This document shows positions 1-12,287 of a stretch of 12,287 nucleotides of DNA, one piece after another. The notes beneath the pieces were generated by a model that did not search any database, was not told where the DNA came from, and saw only the letters and a list, made by a program, of their open reading frames with translations. Position numbers and translations under genes: made by a program. The stretch's first letter is position 1, and every line of letters begins with the position of its first letter. The DNA is taken from positions 53,041 through 65,327 of the forward strand of contig NW_003133358.1 in NCBI RefSeq assembly GCF_000003605.2. The letters run 5' to 3'. This DNA comes from Saccoglossus kowalevskii (lineage: Eukaryota; Hemichordata; Enteropneusta; Harrimaniidae).

Positions 1-82
1 TTTCTTTTGCAAATAAAAATATACTAGCAATTTTCTCTTAATGGTTTATTCAAGTGGGCAAAATATAATGTACAAAAAGATT

Positions 83-181
83 GCCCGTAGATTGTCGCTA
101 CACTGAAAAGTAAGCAACCGACAGCCTGTATAAAAGGAGGGCTGTGATTGGCTGTTACTTACGCGAGATTTGAACGGGACT
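83..181. repeat. Imperfect foldback with TATAAAAGG in the loop
   Basis: AAGTAAGCAACCGACAGCC (108-126) is an imperfect inverted copy of 140-160 (GGCTGTGATTGGCTGTTACTT). Weaker pairing extends outward between GCCCGTAGATTGTCGCT (83-99) and ACGCGAGATTTGAACGGGA (161-179). The 13-base loop contains TATAAAAGG (129-137), a good TATA box. GATTGGC (147-153) is an inverted CCAAT box. On the minus strand CGTTCAAATC resembles a Pol III B box. A transposable-element end or SINE-like repeat is likely. I see no gene that would use this as a promoter. Confidence 0.45.
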
Positions 182-218
182 TACATGGGCGTCGGATCAG
201 ATGTAGGTAGGGTGGAAT

Positions 219-322
219 TAAAAAAAAAATCACAAAATCAAAATAAAATAAAAGGGCATATGGCATTAAAATAATGAAAAATACTAAACAAAAATAATAA
301 AAAATAAAATTAAAATAAGTTT
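219..322 (+). repeat. A-rich tract downstream of the foldback
   Basis: A run of A interrupted by single T or short words (AAAATAAAATAAAAGGG, AAAAATAATAAAAAATAAAA) begins 38 bases after the foldback. If the two belong together, this would be the A-rich tail of an old retroposon on the plus strand. Otherwise it is simple sequence. Confidence 0.5.
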
Positions 323-454
323 ATAGCCAAAATAATTAAAGCCCGTACACTACATCAGATTTTAATCAGATTGGAACAGACCTTTCCTGCTAACGATGTG
401 CTAATTAACTGATTTGCATAAATTAACACATTTATATCTTGAGTACCACTCACA

Positions 455-480
455 AATTTCAATGAAACTTGGTATATAAG
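455..480 (+). repeat. Dispersed repeat copy 1 (TTTCAATGAAACTTGGTATATA)
   Basis: This is one of three related sites. It reads AATTTCAATGAAACTTGG then TATATAAG and is preceded by TTGAGTACCACTCAC (439-453), which resembles TTGAGTATGTGGTACTCTCAC before copy 2. It is probably part of an old interspersed element. Confidence 0.5.
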
Positions 481-942
481 TGCTTTTGGATAATCTATGC
501 ATATTAATTACCTAATATGGTCATGTGACCTCAATAATATGCACAACTGTAGTATCTTATCGTTGCCCTGCGCGTTTGCGCTGACAAAATTGATATTCCC
601 ACAATCGAATGCGTTCTTTTAATGGAAATCATAAAGTATGGGGTTGACCTAGACACGACTTGCACTAATTACCGCCAGTGAGTCTTCCAATACCTTCCAA
701 ACACCTAAAAATACCTAATTAAAGTTTGGTAACGTCTCAGTTTGTACTCGTTGTTCAAAGTCGCCATCTTTGTTTATGTGAGACCCATATATCTCACGCA
801 TGCTAGTACAGTTGCAGATAGGGATATGCAACTAGTGCTATAATTTTGTTGTCTGACAAGGTATATGACCAAATAATAAAGTCATCATATATGGTTTTTA
901 TTTCATTAAATATTTATAGTGGTTAAACCAAAGCTACATGGA

Positions 943-960
943 CCCCCCCCCGCCCCGCCC
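943..960 (-). repeat. C-rich run with G-quadruplex potential on the minus strand
   Basis: C9, then G, C4, G and C3 on the plus strand. The minus strand therefore has three G tracts separated by single C, of which the last (nine G) can supply two more, so four stacked tracts are possible. The surrounding 500 bases are strongly AT-rich, so the run stands out. Confidence 0.7.
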
Positions 961-1656
961 AATCATAGCTGACAATTATACTGTATTTTTAAATGGTGTA
1001 TATACTTTATTTGAAGCACATGTTCTTACTGTGAACATAAATGACAAGGACAAGTCTATGGTCAAAATAAGACATATTTCAATGTTTTTGCATGCAATAA
1101 ACACAATTTTTGATTTATGTTGTAATGAAATGTGAATATAGTAAATACAATATTCCTTATTGAAGGGGGCAAGGGGGATAGCTGGTACAGGTTACAGAAA
1201 ATAAATGCATTTTACGTTTTCACAAAAAATAAAATGGAAAGTTCCATTTATAGTAAAAAATAGCTTTTTACACTTAAAGCAAATTCCTAATTACATTTTA
1301 CATTTTTATAATATACATGATAATTTGTGTTTAAGAATAAAAATTTGAAATTGTGCACGAATTACGGCAATTAACTTGGAAAATGCTTTATACGCTTACA
1401 AAAAATAAGATCTTTGTACAAATTACGGACGAACAAAATAGCTGATTACATTTTACAACTTGCCCATGTCTACGAATTTACGTTTTTTTATTTATTTAAA
1501 TTACATTATTACGAAAATAAAAACAATTGCTTACAGCTTACAGAAATACCCCTTGCCAACCCTCGTTATGTACTCCATGCCTCCAATACGTTCAGCACAG
1601 AGTTCTTTTCAAGCTTTCTTTGATTCTTAAATGAAATTCGAACGCGTGCTATGGGG

Positions 1657-1711
1657 CTGTACATAGAATAATAAAATACACCTTTTTATAAATCGACTTT
1701 TTTGCAGAACT
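1657..1711 (+). repeat. 55-bp dispersed repeat, copy A
   Basis: From CTGTACATAGAATAATAAAA to GCAGAACT, this matches 3023-3077 at about 44 of 55 positions without gaps (counted by eye). It is in the same orientation, 1.37 kb away. Weaker similarity continues downstream, where both have a TTTCTAAAC word (1758-1766 and 3108-3116). The repeat is part of an unidentified interspersed element. Confidence 0.65.
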
Positions 1712-2077
1712 TCTGGATGAGTTAAAACAAAAACCCTGAGAGATGCTGCTGTTTAGTTTCTAAACTTTCTTAGATTCAAGTATTTTTGTGCCAGGCGACA
1801 GTTTCAGACATTGAATGTCACAGTTGTCTTTTTTCATGTTCAAATTGCAAGATTGAATGTCATGTTGGGGACTGTGTGTAAATCTTATCATTATGGTAAT
1901 AGTGCTATCATGGTGTCAAACAGGCCTAGTTGAACACAAACACGTGCGGACGTTAACCAAATTTCCCTCAAAGTCGCATCCATGGGTGAATGAATCTCAA
2001 CCAGTGGATATATAACCTCAATTGAGTATGTGGTACTCTCACCCGTGATCAGAGGTTTTAACTCTCATCTATGTATT

Positions 2078-2102
2078 ATTTCGATTAAACTTGGTACATA
2101 GG
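2078..2102 (+). repeat. Dispersed repeat copy 2 (ATTTCGATTAAACTTGGTACATAGG)
   Basis: ATTTCGATTAAACTTGG followed by TACATAGG matches copies at 455-480 and 2193-2219. The shared word CAGAGGTT stands 20-30 bases before both this copy (2050-2057) and the next (2173-2180), so the two form a tandem pair with a unit near 120 bases. Confidence 0.5.
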
Positions 2103-2192
2103 TTTCTCCCCCAGGGTTGAAATCTGTTGATATACCTGAGTTTTGTCAATTACGCAAAATTTAGCTGTTTTACAGAGGTTCCATAACCAATC

Positions 2193-2219
2193 ATATTTCA
2201 ATGAAATTTAGTGCATAGA
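2193..2219 (+). repeat. Dispersed repeat copy 3 (ATATTTCAATGAAATTTAGTGCATAGA)
   Basis: The third and most diverged copy keeps TTTCAATGAAA and GCATAGA. It follows CAGAGGTT and CCATAACCAATC. Together with copy 2 it suggests one transposon-derived segment at about 2030-2240. Confidence 0.45.
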
Positions 2220-3022
2220 TATGCTAGAAACACACATTTTTCTTTCAGCGTTAATAATCAATAATAGGGATCAATAATCATTTCACATTGTACATATCAA
2301 AGAGCATAGATTCATTAGCTGATAGGCGTTCTACATTTTAATTAATTTTAAATATTCCCTAGAATTACTTCCTGTCTCCAAAACCCACACAGGTTGTTTC
2401 TGAGCTTTAGTAGTTATTTGCATCTTTTAGCAACCAATAAATTGAATATAGTGGACTGCAGAAATGGCAAATTGTTAAATGGTATGTTTAATAAATGAGC
2501 TGTCTTGTACATTGTCCAAGAGAGAAACAGAAAATAGGATGTTTGCCCCAGACAATAGTTTTACTTTGTGTGATCTTGTTTGTGATTGACTATAGTACTG
2601 TTTCAAACCTGGATGCACATCCAGATCGACCCATACTGTTTTCATGCTAAAGAAAGTGATTTGTGAAGTGTGCTTCTGAACTTCTTAGGTTGAAATGAAA
2701 GATGGCCAACGATACTTTTTCTTCTTACCATAGGTATGAGTTGTACATGTACTCAAACACGGTGTGTACGCTGTAGTTACCATGCGATGACAAGTCTAGG
2801 ACGACATGAATGAATAAGTCTGGTCCTGAGAGTTACGCGTACTACTACTGCCGGCTATGACCACGTGCACGTCCAGGCATGTGGAGATAGAGCCACAGAA
2901 CATAATCTGAATGTAATACATAATAAAAGCGAGCCTGTTTTGTATGTGATCTTTCCTATATCACGCTGCACAAATATCACACTCTCTTGAACCGAAAAAT
3001 AACATTCACCCAGGCGTTAGGA

Positions 3023-3077
3023 CTGTGTATAGAATAATAAAATGCACCTTTTTTCAAATTGCCCTTTTCTCAGTACT
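3023..3077 (+). repeat. 55-bp dispersed repeat, copy B
   Basis: CTGTGTATAGAATAATAAAA to CTCAGTACT is the partner of 1657-1711. The downstream flank includes ACCACGGTT (3156-3164) and AACCATGGT (3171-3179), an almost perfect 9-base inverted repeat. The chance reading frame across this copy has no recognisable protein. Confidence 0.65.
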
Positions 3078-3274
3078 CAGTGAAAGGTCGTTGTTAGGTT
3101 TGTTACTTTCTAAACCACCTAATGAAAGGGACAGACTACGCACGACGTACGTTATACCACGGTTTCTAGTAACCATGGTTATATCAAGTGTTGGCTTGAA
3201 AGTACTAAATTGTCGCTTTGAACAACATTAATTTCATATATTTACGCCATCCCAAGAAATGCGCTTTATATAGG

Positions 3275-3303
3275 CACAGTTCCTCATTTGTGGAGGGACT
3301 GTG
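3275..3303. repeat. Small strong hairpin flanked by direct repeats
   Basis: CACAGTTCCTC (3275-3285) pairs with GAGGGACTGTG (3293-3303) over 11 positions, with one T-G wobble and a seven-base loop. The direct repeats ATATAGGCAC (3268-3277) and ATATAGGGCAC (3304-3314) border it. The stem is too short for a miRNA precursor. A small foldback insertion is possible. Confidence 0.7.
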
Positions 3304-3338
3304 ATATAGGGCACGACTATATGAGAATGTACGATACA

Positions 3339-3398
3339 TCACCCCCCCCCCCCAGCGAGTGACTGTGACCTAAAAATCTATTCTTGGGGGGGGGGTGA
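3339..3398. repeat. Poly-C / poly-G inverted repeat
   Basis: TCA plus 12 C (3339-3353) faces 10 G plus TGA (3386-3398) across 32 bases. The outer bases GTAC (3329-3332 and 3405-3408) hint at a longer imperfect foldback. Such an arrangement can form a G-C hairpin or triplex and is slippage-prone, so its exact length in the assembly is uncertain. Confidence 0.75.
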
Positions 3399-3602
3399 CG
3401 AAATGTACGGCCAGACCCAGTCATGCCTCCATAAATATACGTTGTCATCCATGTTTGGCTCTGTTCTTTAATTCGAGTTTTCTTTGTCACGGTTATCGAT
3501 ATACATACACGGTATACACGGAACAAGCCGTACACCTTGTCGCGGGTGCGAGTAATATATCAGGGGAGAAATTCTTCTCTCTGGGGTTCTTCACACATGC
3601 CA

Positions 3603-3611
3603 GGGGGGGGG
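3603..3611 (+). repeat. Poly-G run
   Basis: A run of about nine G in CCAGGGGG..AATCTC is the third G/C homopolymer within 270 bases. It is followed by a CTCGT-rich patch (TCTCGTCTCGTCTC, about 3614-3627). Confidence 0.7.
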
Positions 3612-3768
3612 GAATCTCGTCTCGTCTCTACTAGTATATCTCGTCCCCTTGAGGTACGGGATCAGGAAAGTCACTTAAGCTTTACAGTCAAATAAGACAC
3701 ACACAACGAAATACGTTTCAGCTCTCGTCTTAGTCGGTCAATCGAGCACTCTATAAAACACAGCGTCC

Positions 3769-3784
3769 TGGGGAAAAGTCCCCA
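3769..3784. repeat. TGGGGA / TCCCCA hairpin
   Basis: TGGGGA (3769-3774) and TCCCCA (3779-3784) form a perfect six-base stem with a four-base loop, AAAG. It lies at the head of the GACT array. A TATAAAA word at 3752-3758 precedes it, but no transcript is apparent. Confidence 0.6.
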
Positions 3785-3785
3785 A

Positions 3786-3864
3786 GACTATCGCATGACT
3801 GAACCAAGACTCGCCCAAGACTCTCCGGGACTGGACTCTCGACTCTCCAGGACTGCCTTAGACT
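3786..3864 (+). repeat. GACT-phased degenerate tandem repeat
   Basis: GACT occurs at 3786, 3797, 3808, 3819, 3829, 3834, 3841, 3851 and 3861, so most steps are 10-12 bases. Recurrent words are CCAAGACT, GACTCTCC and GGACTG. This is a degenerate 10-11-base minisatellite with no open frame of interest. The step is close to one DNA helical turn. Confidence 0.65.
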
Positions 3865-4348
3865 GCGTCTATCGTGCTGTACTCCCCAAGACCAACTAAA
3901 ACAACTTTATTCATTTTCAAAACATTAACCAATTACAAAGCAGTAAAAAGACTCTAAGGCGTAACCTTCAATCATAAAGCCAATCACACTAAGTACTGAA
4001 TACGTCATATCTTTTGATTAATCGTTCACTACATTAATAACTACGTATACCAACTGTCAGAAAGAGTAGTCCGAATAGCGACGGTTATCTCGTAATTGGT
4101 TCCAAATTACTGAGCCAAATTCCGTCCAAAACTTCAAATAGGCCTAAACGATGACAGACATAACACAGCTATTCGCTAATAATCAGCTAATTAATGAGTC
4201 GGTCAACAGATACGCGTAAACTAATTCATGACAAATATACGGGAATTACCCTCGCTAAATAAAAAGGTACAATGCAACTAGTGGCGACACGGGGGGAGGG
4301 GCTCTACTGAGAATGATTATCGGGTAGAAGTGAACTTCAACAGGAAAA

Positions 4349-4374
4349 GTATATAAATATATATGTATATAATG
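4349..4374 (+). repeat. TA-rich simple sequence
   Basis: Alternating purine-pyrimidine AT sequence (GTATATAAATATATATGTATATAA) in the upstream flank. It is a short microsatellite without other signals. Confidence 0.6.
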
Positions 4375-5278
4375 CATACATGCGTAAATACACAAAAACG
4401 TAATTATTACTGATTATTACATTAATTATTTAAATATGACACTAATCTTTCGTATTTGTTTGTGAATTTAACGTCTTGCAGCTTACACATTCCCAAAACT
4501 TGTATCACATTTTCATATAATACCCGGATCGTATGAATTTAAATATTGACGTACTTCCTGGCTTGTCACCTTTGCGGTGGACGCCTGAAGCGATCCAGCA
4601 AATGAAACGACCGCGCTGTTCACTACTGAAGTAATAGTGAGAAATCCGAGTCAAATAAAACATTTACAGACCAGATTATGTTTTGCGGGGGCTAGTGGCG
4701 TTTTAAAATACAAATTAAAGTTTTAAATAAAGCGTGTACAAAAGACTATGTGTGCTCACGGTGGGACCTGCGGGATTTCGTAAAAAAAAGGGAAAATGCA
4801 AATAAAAAATGTTGCCAGCAAGTATTCGCAAAAAAAAATCGACCAAACTCAGATTCCAAATTAGTAACGGTCTACACTAACCCTATAATTATACCCTCAT
4901 AGTTTGTGGTGTTTTTTCGCTTATAAATTCGCACTACATTCATAAAATTCAGACACTTGTCATTTAACTTTCCGCATACTTACAACTTTAATATTGAAAG
5001 TAAAATGAATGTCCATCAGTTGGTTCGTCATTACACGTAAGTCGATTTGTGATATTAGAATATGAGTTCCAGTTTACTTCAAAAAACAAATTCTTCTAAG
5101 CACACTTTATTTTTCTACAAACAGGTAACAGGTAATTTTGCGAATTTTGCTCGAACAATACACGTATGTTTCCCGTGGACGTACACATCCCATTCTAAGT
5201 AGCAATGGGGCAACTAAAGATACGTAAATATTCTTCTGTGAAGAACGTCCAGTAGTCTGATTACTCTTCATGCGTCAC

Positions 5279-5299
5279 TGCACACCTTCCCAGTGTGCA
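5279..5299. repeat. 7-bp inverted repeat in the promoter region
   Basis: TGCACAC (5279-5285) and GTGTGCA (5293-5299) are perfect inverted copies around CTTCCCA. A second overlapping pairing is possible between ACACCTTCC (5282-5290) and GGAAGGTTTGT (5306-5316). It could be a dimeric factor-binding site or chance. Confidence 0.35.
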
Positions 5300-5655
5300 T
5301 TGCGCGGAAGGTTTGTACGTCATATCTATTTTCAGATTTCATAATAAAAAATAATTGGAAGAGATTTATTTGTTTGTTGATAAGCACAAGTGATTCGTGA
5401 AACTTTGAACTCTATTTTTACGAAATAACGCTAACATTATTGTCTATGGACTGCTGGTATTAGTAACACAACAATACGGGTGTTAGAGTTATTGATTAGC
5501 TGTTGTTTGTCCTCTCACTTAATAGTCTCGCACTAAACGAGAGTTCGCCCGTGGCGCGAGGGCGCACTAATTAACATACAAGAAAGCATAGTTGAGCGTC
5601 TGTGCGTCTCACTCAAGTCGAAAATTGTATTTTGTCATCGGATTTTATCTATTTT

Positions 5656-5670
5656 ATGGAGTACAGCTGA
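5656..5670 (+). promoter_or_regulatory. Upstream ORF 1 in the Argonaute leader
   Basis: An ATG at 5656 reads Met-Glu-Tyr-Ser-stop (TGA at 5668-5670), 26 bases before the Argonaute ATG. The context has T at -3 and G at +4, so it is a weak-to-moderate start. It is in the same frame as the second uORF, whose ATG lies three bases after this stop. It matters only if transcription starts upstream of 5656, which is likely but not shown. Confidence 0.4.
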
Positions 5671-5681
5671 ACTATGTCACA

Positions 5682-12234
<6,553 letters not shown>

Positions 12235-12259
12235 TAACCACATGTTTCATGTTTTTAGT

Positions 12260-12287
12260 CCCCGTTCAGGCGCAGCCTGAAAAGGGG
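12260..12287. repeat. Hairpin at the window end, possible element terminus in intron 5
   Basis: CCCC (12260-12263) and TTCAGGC (12265-12271) pair with GCCTGAA (12275-12281) and GGGG (12284-12287). The loop is GCA, with a small internal mismatch. The window stops at the last G, so the structure may be longer. The 7-bp GC-rich inner stem in AT-rich DNA suggests a foldback end rather than chance. Confidence 0.55.

Larger units (their letters stand above)
1..5259. other. Upstream flank without supported genes
   Basis: I find no exon, RNA gene or long open frame that I can support in these 5.2 kb. All open frames are under 80 codons, with no family wording or splice context. The sub-regions 490-930, 1180-1640, 1870-2040, 2230-3010 and 3900-5250 are AT-rich, apparently unique sequence. 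The remainder carries the dispersed repeats, hairpins, homopolymers and tandem array listed separately. It is probably intergenic sequence, or an undetected upstream non-coding exon and intron of the Argonaute gene. Confidence 0.6.
5260..5681 (+). promoter_or_regulatory. Putative Argonaute promoter and 5' UTR region
   Basis: I infer the promoter here from position, directly upstream of exon 1, and from clustered motif matches. These include TGCGTCAC at 5271-5278 and TACGTCAT at 5316-5323 (CRE/bZIP-like), GCGGAAGG at 5304-5311 (ETS-like), and a TGCATTGCGCGG stretch near 5296 resembling half of an NRF1 site. A CpG-richer patch lies at about 5526-5566 (CGAGAG, CGCCCGTGGCGCGAGGGCGC), within an otherwise CpG-poor, AT-rich neighbourhood. 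I see no convincing TATA box at a suitable distance, which fits a dispersed housekeeping-type promoter. Such short motifs occur by chance, and no transcription start can be fixed from sequence alone. Confidence 0.35.

Noticed and set aside
763-770. GCCATCTT, a YY1-type match, as a promoter for an upstream gene
   Set aside because: An eight-base match is common by chance and no exon follows it.
938-1135. 65-codon open frame starting just before the C-run
   Set aside because: The Pro-rich start comes from the homopolymer and the rest shows no family or coding signature.
1168-1557. Long foldback from GGCAAGGGG (1168-1176) and CCCCTTGCC (1549-1557)
   Set aside because: The arms match over only nine bases and the extension is poor. 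It may be chance, so I did not list it as an element.
3395-3634. 79-codon open frame, and its minus-strand partner at 3317-3535
   Set aside because: It lies in repeat-rich DNA between homopolymers, with no recognisable domain, start context or splice context.
3752-3758. TATAAAA as a gene promoter
   Set aside because: There is no coding region or RNA gene downstream within a sensible distance.

Overview
This window is AT-rich animal nuclear DNA and carries the 5' part of one spliced gene on the plus strand. The gene encodes an Argonaute of the miRNA class, orthologous to Drosophila Ago1 and vertebrate AGO1-4. Five coding exons can be joined by GT-AG introns with matching phases: 5682-5715, 8553-8811, 9964-10084, 11459-11640 and 12045-12181. 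They give the first 244 residues plus one base of codon 245. These cover a Pro/Gln/Thr-rich N-terminal tail, the N domain and linker L1. The window ends in intron 5, so PAZ, MID and PIWI lie downstream. The wording of the protein ([56 protein letters not shown]) suggests an invertebrate bilaterian. A lophotrochozoan such as a mollusc is my best guess, but the sequence does not prove it.

Region by region: 1-5250 is gene-poor flank. I see no exon that I can support there. It holds AT-rich unique sequence mixed with old dispersed repeats: a foldback with a TATAAAAGG loop and an A-rich tail (83-322), three copies of a TTTCAATGAAACTTGGTAC-type motif, two copies of a 55-bp repeat (1657-1711 and 3023-3077), homopolymeric C and G runs, small hairpins, and a GACT-phased tandem array (3786-3864). 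About 5260-5681 is the probable promoter and 5' UTR. It has bZIP-like, ETS-like and NRF1-like matches, a CpG-richer patch, and two short upstream ORFs just before the Argonaute start codon.

Intron 1 (5716-8552) has degenerate AAATAAATA..TTGTAA repeats, a perfect 11-bp-stem hairpin and a possible tRNA-derived retroposon remnant. Intron 2 (8812-9963) holds a 217-bp TTAA-flanked inverted-repeat element that looks like a non-autonomous piggyBac-type MITE, a small foldback and a further repeat-like block. Intron 3 (10085-11458) holds another short inverted-repeat element. Intron 4 (11641-12044) is short. Intron 5 starts at 12182, and a hairpin of possible transposon origin is cut by the window end.

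There is no operon, CRISPR array, bacterial gene or recognisable new system here. The most interesting points are the uORF that overlaps the Argonaute start and whose stop codon is the last three bases of exon 1, the intronic TTAA element, the phased GACT array, and the homopolymer structures. All alignments and identities were made by eye.
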